Below the pieces are notes generated by a model that searched no databases, was not told the origin of the DNA, and saw only the letters and a list, made by a program, of their open reading frames with translations. This document shows, one piece after another, positions 7,801 to 15,876 of a DNA stretch of 64,000 nucleotides. The translations under genes were made by a program, and so were the position numbers. Within the stretch, counting starts at the first letter, position 1. Each line of letters starts with the position of its first letter. This DNA comes from Lachnospiraceae bacterium (lineage in GTDB: Bacteria > Bacillota > Clostridia > Lachnospirales > Lachnospiraceae), in NCBI GenBank assembly GCA_015057405.1, contig SVEK01000009.1, positions 1 through 64,000 of the forward strand. Direction: 5' to 3'.

Positions 7801-10132
7801 GGCTAGTGGAGACTTGCTAATAATTCATTATAGCGATCAATACACCTCAAGTAGCGGATATGATGCAATTACTGTAACGCATAAGTCAGAACAATATACA
7901 AGAGTAATTCAAGAATATTTGAATGAAAAGGCAGTGACGGCAGATGTCGCAGATGTAAAGAAAATAATTAATCTATTTAATGCAGTTAATGGTGATTGGT
8001 TGTTGAGACTAATTTCATCAAAGCGAATGATAGGAGCAAATAAGGATTCTACATTTTCAAGAGAAAAGATTAGTATTGTTGCTGCGATTAAATTCATGTT
8101 AGCATATCTTAAACACCCGGATATTATATGGGTGCCTATTTCTATGGAAGAAATGTTACGAGTATCTGGAGGTGCAGGTCTTTCGCAGAAGGATGGGGTG
8201 TTATCGTATAAAAATTTGGGATTTGATGCGGGACCGACGAGTGATGATTTGTTGTTTGTTGGTTTGCATCGAGAAAATGAAAATTTAGAGATATATTTCT
8301 ATCCTACAGAAGTAAAAACTGGAAATAATGATAGCACAGTAATGAAAAAGGCTATTGAACAAGCGAAGGCGACGGCATATGGATTTGATAATGCATTTTG
8401 TCCTGCAGAAGAACTTGAAAAAACAATTATGTATAAGGTGAATCGCAATTTTATGATGCAGCTTATAATAATAAGTTGCAAAAAAATGAAGGTTTATCAT
8501 GTAGATGATTCACAAGATTGGGATATTGTTCTTGATAAATTTAGACAGGCACTTCTTAATGAAGAGTATACTATTTCAAAAGATATACAAGAGGTTCTGG
8601 GAATAGGTGCGGTTTTGTCATTCAAAAAGGGGCAAGTGATTAGAAAAAATGCATTTACTGAGGATAAAATTAATATAATCGAAATGCCAGAAACTGATGA
8701 ATTCGGATTGATTTTAAAAACAGTGAAAGAAATTGTTGAAAATGTTCAAGCAAAGACAGATGCTTTGTCACTGATTCATGAAACGAATGTTTCTCTTTTG
8801 ACTGGAGAAGTTTCAAATATTTCTTCAACAGCTGTAATCTTTGATGCTGAACAGAATGGATTAAGTGAAAATGAGGCAGATGAGCAACAAGATACAAATA
8901 TTAATGAGCAGGTTTTGGAGCAGAAGGCAGATGAAGATGTATCGAACGAAGGTGTTCCGGTAGAAACTAAAGGTATGAGTATTCATTTTGGAATGAATCA
9001 GCAAAATGGACAGAGTGTAATTTGGGAGCCCAATAATACTGACAAGATATTCCATACTAATACAGGAATAATTGGCACCATGGGTACCGGTAAAACACAA
9101 TTTACTCAATCTGTAATAGCGCAACTGTATCAGAATAGAGGTTCTAATGTCTTGTCAGATAATATTGGAATTCTTATATTTGACTATAAGGGCGATTATA
9201 ATGAAAACAAGACGGATTTCATGAAGTTTACAGATGCAAAAATTTATAAACCGTATCATTTGCCGTTTAATCCGTTGGCATTAACATGGTCAGGAACTCC
9301 AAAACCATTGTTACCTGTTCATACAGCTAATACTTTTGTAGATACAATTTCTAAGGTGTATCCGAATCTGGGACCTAAGCAAAAGAATGTGTTGCTTAAT
9401 TGTATTGATAGTGCTTATACAAGAACTGGTATTAACAAGGCAAATTCTGCTACGTGGAATAATGAAGCACCAACATTTTCTACCTTATATCAGATTTATG
9501 AAAATGATGAGGAGATTAAAAAGGGAGATGTTTTGGAAGCGGCATTATCTAAAATAGCTATGTTTGAAATATTTGAACCAATATCGTCAAAAACTAAAGG
9601 ATTATATGAGTTACTAGATGGAGTTGTAGTTATCGACTTGTCTGGATATGATTCAGATATTCAAAATTTAGTGGTAGCAATTACATTAGATTTGTTTTAT
9701 TCGCAAATGCAAGCTGCAGGTCATAGCAAGCTTGAAAACAATATGCGACAACTAAGCAAATTAATATTGGTTGATGAAGCAGACAATTTCTTGCGCGAAG
9801 GATATCCTTCTTTACGCAAAATATTAAAAGAAGGAAGAGAATTTGGTGTAGGAACGATTTTATCCACGCAGTTTTTGAAACATTTTGTTACAAAAGAAGA
9901 GGATTATTCGAAGTACATACTTACTTGGGTGGTTCATAATGTGGCAGATTTGGCACCAGGAGACGTTAGATTTGTATTTAATACGTTAAACGGTAGCTCG
10001 GCAGAGAACCAATTATGCAGTGATATAAAAAATCTAAAGAAGCATGAGAGCATCTTAAAGATAGGTAATATGGAAACTCCTATATATATGAGAGATAAAG
10101 CATTTTGGGAATATGTGAAGGAAAATCCCTAA
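4808..10132 (+). CDS. dptH: DNA phosphorothioation-dependent restriction protein DptH (HerA-like ATPase)
   Basis: Very large protein (1774 aa). The C-terminal third carries a HerA/FtsK-type ATPase: Walker A GTMGTGKT about residues 1424-1431 and Walker B LILVDEADNFL some 230 residues later. The long N-terminal part has no domain I can name. DptH is the motor and probable nuclease-bearing subunit of the restriction complex. The ATG at 4808 (MLREFYSF) is chosen over a TTG at 4775 because GTGGAG lies 9 bases upstream, which leaves a 20-base overlap with dptG. A linker near residues 1340-1380 is Glu/Asp/Gln-rich. The ORF has no frameshift over 5.3 kb, so the system looks functional. Confidence 0.92.
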   Translation: MLREFYSFIAKKINSYFQMSSNSGLLHKGDTLSLKLDDDDMVKQVYDTLKEYLEESGIVGEFEYKCLDGSLYRTYTLKCVDNEVVIAAQIDGMSTEFLCANLRNAANEAYKPILLISSDPIDSAISGSRDMASSGMPFYADNLMLEIKEMIEASTQLTTVEKSVLQFELDRKDVDVFSDKNSLFEYRDLLSIMSSGKVNKENFPGFRLFTIDGKADYQTNNKNEVNKFLKQNNELYERIDRSIRIGNLEADLSDDFDDKFIQRIENAKNSDGENWSRAFTYHDMLTAMAKKQEKKQNPLQIDKNNISVYGSIPFEQISYGENLFIRDEGTMTTKKRTRSLLIFNSEKYTSVSIRIDCNVKIPNNGISADDATLTRDGKDLVFVFSRKDITFHKIELRDETNAITYVFKICILDLPAEYMISTIKTNFSIDYKKKATKSKLKLLGISTDLIFNKNAANVVSKKLEENKQYRCNFEDRLHVFTTEEELSNIGSGINIEVNFAGIVVPFALFPDETKSTEIIGRGILRGKFAERKSFEFVDLKQILMDSQEYFAKENLLKELRVERQFLEKAILSAHCDSYHDVSEPQVDMEDLTISEELKEAYYGYMRALLKANTVPTLAYLSGDLLDAANEYVDTFLMQFDSLIDGQPLTTEQVSALRLGTITVGVDEEILFTPLHPLNVVYQIMLLNEECMKDASDIVIERLNSINLLPYIRRNRKIFKVSDQLYSLEWKHYAPVENKKYMGGRRYVPKLIEEKITEFVSHFKYIFEDINNKVIKINLINMGDCAEVFVGIAQFFIHSINRNADVNKLMRFEVHVYSDTLVDNAFLNLKNYSRLKKYLSELKLTFGSGIAMSDLEGVFSKNVDCYFYNDNGKDYKYAHISFYEMESEITSETATMDQIETGISLGGILSGIPSSKYGQKYRTGFGTRYAKKTDVVKMAELYNSLIQVDETGNPYNPDISISTQIDSKAETKMDYIYDASNWVVFVEPKVDLDFFSEKEASGDLLIIHYSDQYTSSSGYDAITVTHKSEQYTRVIQEYLNEKAVTADVADVKKIINLFNAVNGDWLLRLISSKRMIGANKDSTFSREKISIVAAIKFMLAYLKHPDIIWVPISMEEMLRVSGGAGLSQKDGVLSYKNLGFDAGPTSDDLLFVGLHRENENLEIYFYPTEVKTGNNDSTVMKKAIEQAKATAYGFDNAFCPAEELEKTIMYKVNRNFMMQLIIISCKKMKVYHVDDSQDWDIVLDKFRQALLNEEYTISKDIQEVLGIGAVLSFKKGQVIRKNAFTEDKINIIEMPETDEFGLILKTVKEIVENVQAKTDALSLIHETNVSLLTGEVSNISSTAVIFDAEQNGLSENEADEQQDTNINEQVLEQKADEDVSNEGVPVETKGMSIHFGMNQQNGQSVIWEPNNTDKIFHTNTGIIGTMGTGKTQFTQSVIAQLYQNRGSNVLSDNIGILIFDYKGDYNENKTDFMKFTDAKIYKPYHLPFNPLALTWSGTPKPLLPVHTANTFVDTISKVYPNLGPKQKNVLLNCIDSAYTRTGINKANSATWNNEAPTFSTLYQIYENDEEIKKGDVLEAALSKIAMFEIFEPISSKTKGLYELLDGVVVIDLSGYDSDIQNLVVAITLDLFYSQMQAAGHSKLENNMRQLSKLILVDEADNFLREGYPSLRKILKEGREFGVGTILSTQFLKHFVTKEEDYSKYILTWVVHNVADLAPGDVRFVFNTLNGSSAENQLCSDIKNLKKHESILKIGNMETPIYMRDKAFWEYVKENP

Positions 10133-10161
10133 TATTGGAAGAGTTAAACTGAGATGTTCGA

Positions 10162-10209
10162 TTGACAAAGAGACTATACTTAAGTATACTACTTACGTAT
10201 AGTCTTTTT
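10162..10209 (+). promoter_or_regulatory. consensus dndB promoter embedded in a palindrome; possible DndB operator/dptH terminator
   Basis: TTGACA (10162-10167), a 17-bp spacer and TATACT (10185-10190) form a near-perfect sigma-A promoter. The -10 and spacer are covered by the perfect palindrome TATACTTAAGTATA (10175-10188). A wider inverted repeat AGACTATAC (10171-10179)/GTATAGTCT (10197-10205) is followed by five T. The element can therefore act as an operator, as a terminator for dptFGH, or both. DndB is known as a repressor of dnd operons in other bacteria, which makes this its natural target here. Confidence 0.7.
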
Positions 10210-10224
10210 AAGTGAGGAAGTCAA

Positions 10225-11274
10225 ATGAAGTACACAGCTATTAAAGGAATTCAAGCAGGAAATGAGTATTTTACAATTATGGTAAAGCTTAAAGAATTAG
10301 AGGTTTTATTTCCTAAATTAGAGGAAGAGATTTTGCCTGAACGGAGAGCACAAAGAAAATTGAACCAGAAAAGAATACCAGCAATTAAGCGATATATTGT
10401 TGAGAATTTGGATACATATGTTTTTTCTGCATTGGCAGGTTCTGTAGATGGAAAAGTTGAGTTTATAGCATTTTCTGAAGAATATCCAGAAGTAGGTATT
10501 CTCGAAATATCTGATAAAGCTACTTTTTTGATAAATGATGGACAACATAGAAAGACAGCAATTGTTGAGGCATTAAAGGAATGTCCGGCATTGGCGGATG
10601 AAACTATTCCGGTAGTGTTATTTAAAGATATGGGATTAAAAAGAAGTCAGCAAATGTTTACCGATTTAAATAAACATGCAGTCAAAACATCTAATTCGCT
10701 CGCGGAACTATATGATTCTACAGATAAAATTGCAGCTGTAACAAGAAAATTGCTTGAACAAAATGAATTTATTGGAAAATATACCGATAGAGAAAAAGAC
10801 AATTTGTCAATGAATTCAGCAACATTATTTACTTTTAATACCTTTTATAAAGCAAATAAAAGAATTATATGTGGTGGCAAAAATGATGATCTTAATGAAA
10901 AACTGATTATTGATTTTTGGAGAATGGTTGTAGAAAATATTGAACAATGGACTATGTTGGAAAATGGTGAATTGCCAAAGTCTAGATTGCGTTCGGAATA
11001 TTTAGTGTGTCAATCTGTGGTAATAGAGGCATTGGGACAGTTGGGGAATTATTTTTATTTCAACGGGCTTGATGAAAATGTTTTGATTGGGTTGAGAGAT
11101 ATAGATTGGCATAGAAACTCAAAATTGTGGAAGAAGCGTTGCGTTAAGGAAAAAGAGAAAATGGTCAAAAATAATGTTGCTGTATATTTAACTGCTAATG
11201 CGATTAAGAGCAGTTTGGGACTTAGATTGAATGATGAAGAAGAAAAGTACGAAAATAAATTTAAAAGAAGGTAA
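10225..11274 (+). CDS. dndB: DNA sulfur modification protein DndB (DGQHR domain)
   Basis: 349-aa DGQHR-family protein with the hallmark INDGQHR at residues 103-109 and the downstream FTDLNKHAVKTS segment typical of DndB. In studied Dnd systems DndB is not needed for sulfur insertion but represses the dnd operon and affects modification frequency. It is the first gene behind the consensus promoter at 10162 and has GTGAGGAAG before the ATG. dndC follows within 6 bases. Confidence 0.95.
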   Translation: MKYTAIKGIQAGNEYFTIMVKLKELEVLFPKLEEEILPERRAQRKLNQKRIPAIKRYIVENLDTYVFSALAGSVDGKVEFIAFSEEYPEVGILEISDKATFLINDGQHRKTAIVEALKECPALADETIPVVLFKDMGLKRSQQMFTDLNKHAVKTSNSLAELYDSTDKIAAVTRKLLEQNEFIGKYTDREKDNLSMNSATLFTFNTFYKANKRIICGGKNDDLNEKLIIDFWRMVVENIEQWTMLENGELPKSRLRSEYLVCQSVVIEALGQLGNYFYFNGLDENVLIGLRDIDWHRNSKLWKKRCVKEKEKMVKNNVAVYLTANAIKSSLGLRLNDEEEKYENKFKRR

Positions 11275-11279
11275 GATTG

Positions 11280-12659
11280 ATGAATAATGTGGAATTCCCA
11301 GAATGTATAGAGATAATTGAAGAGATGAAATTGGTTTACAAGCATGATAGCAGGCCGTGGATGATAGGATTTAGTGGTGGAAAAGACTCCACACTATTAT
11401 GTTGCCTTGTTTTTGAAATGCTTATGCAATTAGATTCTGATGAGATTAATAAAAAAGTGTATATTGTTTCATCTGATACGATGGTTGAAAATCCTATTGT
11501 TAGAGATTATATGCATGATATGTCTAAAAGAATAGGTGACGCTGGCGAAAAGTATAAAATCGAAACAAGAATTATAAAACCGGAATTGGAGAAAACATTT
11601 TGGTCGTGTGTTATTGGACTGGGATATCCAACTCCAGAAGCGCCAGGGTTTAGATGGTGTACTGACAAATTGAAGATCAGACCAATTAATAAATTTGTTA
11701 CAGAAACTATCGATAATGATGGTGAAATAGTAATGTTACTTGGGGTTAGAAAAGCGGAAAGCAGTTATAGAGCACGCGGAATCAAAACTAGAGAAATAGA
11801 AGGGAAATTATTGATTCCGCATACGGATATAAAAAATGCATATGTTTATAATCCTTTGACAGAAATTCCGAATGAGCGTATATGGAATTACTTGTTAAGT
11901 GGAGATGCAATTACTCCTTGGGGCTCAAGTAATAAATATTTATTTTCTTTGTATCAGGGAGAGAATTTGTCGGAAGAGCAGAGTGCATTAGGTGAAATTG
12001 ATGAAAATAAAGTAGTAGTAACAGGAAATTCACGTTTTGGATGTTGGATTTGCACAATGGTAAAAGAAGATAAATCATTAAAAACGTTTATCGAAAAAGG
12101 AGAAGAGTGGTTGGAGCCTTTACGAGATTATAGAGATTGGTTGTTGTCTATAAGGGAAAATCCAGAATTTAGAGAAAAAAGAAGGCGCAATGGTTCTGTT
12201 TATGAAAAAGAAGATGGGCAATTAGGCTTTGGTTCTTTTAATATGTATGGAAGAAAAAAGATACTTGAAGAGTTGTTAATTTTGGAAGAAAAAACAAACT
12301 TGGAGTTGATAACAATTGATGAATTAAGAACGATTGACAGAATGTGGGAAAAAGAAGGGGATTTGACTAAAAGAACGCTTGTGGATTTGTATTACAACAT
12401 AAAGGGAAAAAGGTTGCCTTGGGATGAGTATAGAGTTCCCCTGTTTTCAGCAGATTCATTGGATATCGTAAAGCAAACGTGTCAAGAGTTTGATATTGAA
12501 TATGATATGTTGGCTAAATTAGTAGTTGCAATTGAAAACAATAAGCACTATACAAGAGGTCAAAAGGTTAATAAGGCGTTTGATAAAGTGGTTAATGAAG
12601 GTTGGTTGCATTATGAAAATATCAAAAAAGCGAAAGAAGATATAAATCATGAGGATTAA
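11280..12659 (+). CDS. dndC: DNA sulfur modification protein DndC (PAPS-reductase-like)
   Basis: 459-aa ATP pyrophosphatase of the PAPS reductase family. The PP-loop SGGKDST lies at residues 32-38. Cysteines in RWCTDKL and GCWICT are candidates for the Fe-S cluster that DndC carries. DndC is thought to activate the DNA backbone and transfer sulfur from a cysteine desulfurase. The ATG at 11280 is preferred over the adjacent TTG at 11277 because AGAAGG lies 8 bases upstream. Its last 11 bases overlap dndD. No dndA lies nearby, so a housekeeping IscS/NifS-type enzyme must donate sulfur. Confidence 0.97.
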   Translation: MNNVEFPECIEIIEEMKLVYKHDSRPWMIGFSGGKDSTLLCCLVFEMLMQLDSDEINKKVYIVSSDTMVENPIVRDYMHDMSKRIGDAGEKYKIETRIIKPELEKTFWSCVIGLGYPTPEAPGFRWCTDKLKIRPINKFVTETIDNDGEIVMLLGVRKAESSYRARGIKTREIEGKLLIPHTDIKNAYVYNPLTEIPNERIWNYLLSGDAITPWGSSNKYLFSLYQGENLSEEQSALGEIDENKVVVTGNSRFGCWICTMVKEDKSLKTFIEKGEEWLEPLRDYRDWLLSIRENPEFREKRRRNGSVYEKEDGQLGFGSFNMYGRKKILEELLILEEKTNLELITIDELRTIDRMWEKEGDLTKRTLVDLYYNIKGKRLPWDEYRVPLFSADSLDIVKQTCQEFDIEYDMLAKLVVAIENNKHYTRGQKVNKAFDKVVNEGWLHYENIKKAKEDINHED

Positions 12660-14787
12660 GAAGATTGAACTTTGTAATTTCGGTTCATACGTTGGAGTAT
12701 GTAAATTCGATTTGCAAGCAAATAAAAAAAGAAATATTGTGCTTATAGGTGGCAAAAATGGGGCTGGAAAAACAACATTGTTTTCGGGTATTAAACTTTG
12801 TATGTATGGTAATAAAGCAGCTGGTTTTGAAAATATAAATGCACATTATCGTAGAGAAGTAAAAAAATATATAAACGATGTTTCAAAATTCGATATCTCA
12901 TCAAAGTGCTATGTCAAGTTAGAAGTATTGTTTTCTAATGGACAAGAAGATGATGCGTATATAATAACTAGAAGTTGGGATAATGGAGCTAATTCTTTGG
13001 ATGATTTTGAAGAATGTGTTGTTGAAAAAAATGGTGTAATTCTAAGTAGTGAAGAATTAGCTGACTTTGACAATTATGTTATGAATATTATACCGCCAGA
13101 GTTATTTGATTTGTTTTTCTTTGATGGAGAGCAAATTGCTGATTACTTTTTGGATGAAAATAGTAATGAAAGAATCAAGAACGCATTCATGATATTATGT
13201 GGATATGATACATTTGATATAATGCAAAAGAATTTTAAACGACTTGCCTTTGGAAAAAGAACAAATGATGTATGTGAGTTTAACTACATTGAAGCAAAGC
13301 AGCAGGTGGAAAAGACTGAAAAAGAGTATGGCGATTGTGTTGTTGCAATATATAACATTAAATCTGAGATAGATTTTATTAATGGAGAAATTAAATCTTT
13401 AGATAAGAAATATAAATTATCTGGAGGTGTGACATATGATGAATGGAATGAAAAATTATTACAGATAAAAGAGGAAGAGAGATTTAGAGAAGATAAAAAT
13501 ATACAATTGAAGAAAATGGCTAATGAAGTTGTGCCATTTATTATAGTAAAAGATTTGCTAAAAAAATTGTCTGTTCAATTATCAAAAGAACATGACAAAC
13601 AACAGTATGAGTTGCTTCAGGAATCATTAAAGAGCATTTTGCCAGGTGTTATGCAAAAGGTATACAGCAGATTAACTTGGCAAGATGATGTAGAACTTAC
13701 AGAACTTGTAATTGAGGAATTCAATAATGAGATGGAGTTGAAAAAACTATCTGAAGTCATTGATATTATTGATTTATCTGGTGAGGAATATATTGTGGTA
13801 CAAAATGCTATTTCAAGATATTTAACATTGGATAAAGAATGTGTTATTGCAACGGAAAGAGAAATAAAAGATTCTATTGAAAGAACTCAAAAATTACGTC
13901 AAGAAATTGAAAATTGCAATATTGATGGAATTCAGGAATATTTGCAAAAAAAGACGCAATTAGTTCAGAAAGCAAATGAATTAAATCAAAAAATGCAAGA
14001 ATGGATAGACAGAAAACAACGTTATAAAGATGCTTTAGAAGAGAGAAAGAATATTCTTAAACGTGAAGAAAAGAAATTCGATGAAGTGTCAAAAAATATA
14101 TCGATAACAACGTTGTCAGAAAAGTCAGTTGCATTTTTGGATACTCTTCAAAATCGGTTATATAGTAATGAAATTAAAAAAGTTGAAGAGTTATTTATGA
14201 TGAAAATCAAGGAATTAGCTCGAAAGAATAGATTTATAGATAGTATCATAATTGATTCCGATTTTAATGTGCATATATACAAGAATATAACTTTTGATAC
14301 AAAGAGCGTATGTAATAAAATAAAAAAAATCGGTGTACAAGCGTATTTGGCTGAATATGGGACGGTACATTGTCAAGGATTATTGACAAGTGCAAATGTT
14401 GAAGATTTAAATGAATTTGTAAAATTCTATGATAAGAGGAATGAAAAAATTAGTGTTTTGCAAGAAATCGAGAAATCAAGATTATCAAAAGGCGAAAAGC
14501 AAGTGTTTATTATGGCTTTATATTGGTCATTTATGAAATTAAATAAACAAGAAGTTCCATTTGTGATAGATACACCGTTTGCAAGAATTGATACAGAACA
14601 TAGAGCTAATATTACTAAAAAGTTTTTTATGGATTTGTCGGGACAGGTATTCATATTCTCTACAAATGAAGAAATTGTAGGTGAGCACTATGAAAAAATG
14701 AAGAATCGAATTCAGGCTCAATTTTTGCTGGAAAATAGTGATAACCTTCAAACGCTTGTATATGCTAATGAATATTTTGGAGGATAA
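12649..14787 (+). CDS. dndD: DNA sulfur modification protein DndD (SMC/RecF-like ATPase)
   Basis: 712-aa ABC/SMC-type ATPase. Walker A GGKNGAGKT at residues 34-42; central coiled coils of roughly 400 residues rich in Lys/Glu; then the signature LSKGEKQ and Walker B FVIDTPFARID in the C-terminal lobe. In the DndCDE complex it is believed to supply ATP-driven DNA opening or nicking for sulfur insertion. Overlaps the end of dndC by 11 bases and ends 2 bases before dndE. Confidence 0.97.
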   Translation: MRIKKIELCNFGSYVGVCKFDLQANKKRNIVLIGGKNGAGKTTLFSGIKLCMYGNKAAGFENINAHYRREVKKYINDVSKFDISSKCYVKLEVLFSNGQEDDAYIITRSWDNGANSLDDFEECVVEKNGVILSSEELADFDNYVMNIIPPELFDLFFFDGEQIADYFLDENSNERIKNAFMILCGYDTFDIMQKNFKRLAFGKRTNDVCEFNYIEAKQQVEKTEKEYGDCVVAIYNIKSEIDFINGEIKSLDKKYKLSGGVTYDEWNEKLLQIKEEERFREDKNIQLKKMANEVVPFIIVKDLLKKLSVQLSKEHDKQQYELLQESLKSILPGVMQKVYSRLTWQDDVELTELVIEEFNNEMELKKLSEVIDIIDLSGEEYIVVQNAISRYLTLDKECVIATEREIKDSIERTQKLRQEIENCNIDGIQEYLQKKTQLVQKANELNQKMQEWIDRKQRYKDALEERKNILKREEKKFDEVSKNISITTLSEKSVAFLDTLQNRLYSNEIKKVEELFMMKIKELARKNRFIDSIIIDSDFNVHIYKNITFDTKSVCNKIKKIGVQAYLAEYGTVHCQGLLTSANVEDLNEFVKFYDKRNEKISVLQEIEKSRLSKGEKQVFIMALYWSFMKLNKQEVPFVIDTPFARIDTEHRANITKKFFMDLSGQVFIFSTNEEIVGEHYEKMKNRIQAQFLLENSDNLQTLVYANEYFGG

Positions 14788-14789
14788 GT

Positions 14790-15164
14790 ATGCAGTTTAG
14801 ATTGAAAACATCAAAAAAAACACAAGAAATATACGAAGGATTGTATGTGCGTGAACATTTACAACCGTTTGCTTTAGCCAAAATTTCAATAGCGTTAGCG
14901 TTGAATGATGGGTTTTCTTCAATTGATAATACTGTTGGTGATATAAATGGACTTGACTTGAACCGACAAACAATAACTGGTGAAAACGATGCATTATTTA
15001 AAGCACTGATAGAAATGAATGAACAACGGCATATTTATGAAGATGAATATTTCCCCAATGTCGTGAAGCAATATATTGATTATGGAGCGGTTTTATTGGA
15101 GCAGGAGTATAGATATGGGCACGATTTTTATTCACATCTAGTTAATTTAGAGAAGGGTATCTGA
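14790..15164 (+). CDS. dndE: DNA sulfur modification protein DndE
   Basis: 124-aa protein matching DndE in size and pattern: MQFRLKTSK start, REHLQPFALAKISIALAL helix, and the GEN..LFKALI and YIDYGAVLLEQE segments. DndE is a small tetrameric DNA-binding protein that prefers nicked DNA and is the last core gene of the modification operon. ATG follows GGAGGATAAGT. A 57-base gap without a clear terminator separates it from the next gene, so read-through into the accessory genes is possible. Confidence 0.93.
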   Translation: MQFRLKTSKKTQEIYEGLYVREHLQPFALAKISIALALNDGFSSIDNTVGDINGLDLNRQTITGENDALFKALIEMNEQRHIYEDEYFPNVVKQYIDYGAVLLEQEYRYGHDFYSHLVNLEKGI

Positions 15165-15221
15165 TGACGGAACAGTTTTGCTAGGGGATTTGTATTTATG
15201 CGAAATTGAATTTTAAGGGAG

Positions 15222-15839
15222 ATGATTAAAATCAGTAGACGATTCACATTACAAATTTTACTTCCCGTAGAAGGCTGTGAGGAAGATAAGATATACGAAA
15301 GCGAAGACATTACTCTTAGAGTGACGAATTTAAAACAGAAGCCGGACGATGTCTACTACAGGTGTTTGAAAGAGAAATCTGTTTATGCATCTTTTCATGA
15401 TGTTGTTAAGTTTGCCTGCGAAAAGTATTCCCTGGGGAAAATAGATAATTTTTCTGTGCAAACTGATCATTTTGGAGAACATAAGATTATACATGAGGGC
15501 AATAGATACATTGTCACAGCAGAAGAAGCGAAACAGCTTGAAAGAGAGCATATTTCAGAATCAATATACTGTAATGTGTTTAAAGAGTGCAGATTGAGTT
15601 GGTTTTATACCAGTATTGGAGATGAGCTTCTTCCGGATGATATGGCTATTGTGGATGATGAGCTGATACAGAAAGCTTCAGTTTTAGTGGGATATGAATC
15701 GAAAAAGGATTTTGCGGGCAGATTGACTGATGTTATAGAGGAGGAAGCAGATTGGGAAGACAAATTTATAGCATCGCTTATATTGGCAAAGGAAATTGCT
15801 GGTCGTGTGAATGGAAGAGCAGTTCTGTGGTATGACTGA
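15222..15839 (+). CDS. uncharacterised protein behind dndE
   Basis: 205-aa soluble protein that I do not recognise; no signal peptide, membrane segment or catalytic motif stands out. It is slightly acidic, with a beta-rich N-terminal half (FTLQILLPVEG) and an all-helical C-terminal half. The start is uncertain: the only ATG (15222) lies directly against the ribosome site AAGGGAG (15215-15221), leaving almost no spacing, so either a non-standard start a few codons later or weak initiation is likely. Base composition is less AT-rich than dndB-E and more like the 18601-20169 operon, suggesting a separate origin from the dnd genes. Confidence 0.6.
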   Translation: MIKISRRFTLQILLPVEGCEEDKIYESEDITLRVTNLKQKPDDVYYRCLKEKSVYASFHDVVKFACEKYSLGKIDNFSVQTDHFGEHKIIHEGNRYIVTAEEAKQLEREHISESIYCNVFKECRLSWFYTSIGDELLPDDMAIVDDELIQKASVLVGYESKKDFAGRLTDVIEEEADWEDKFIASLILAKEIAGRVNGRAVLWYD

Positions 15840-15876
15840 TAAAAGACAGTTTGTAAATATATAGGGAGGCGTTACT

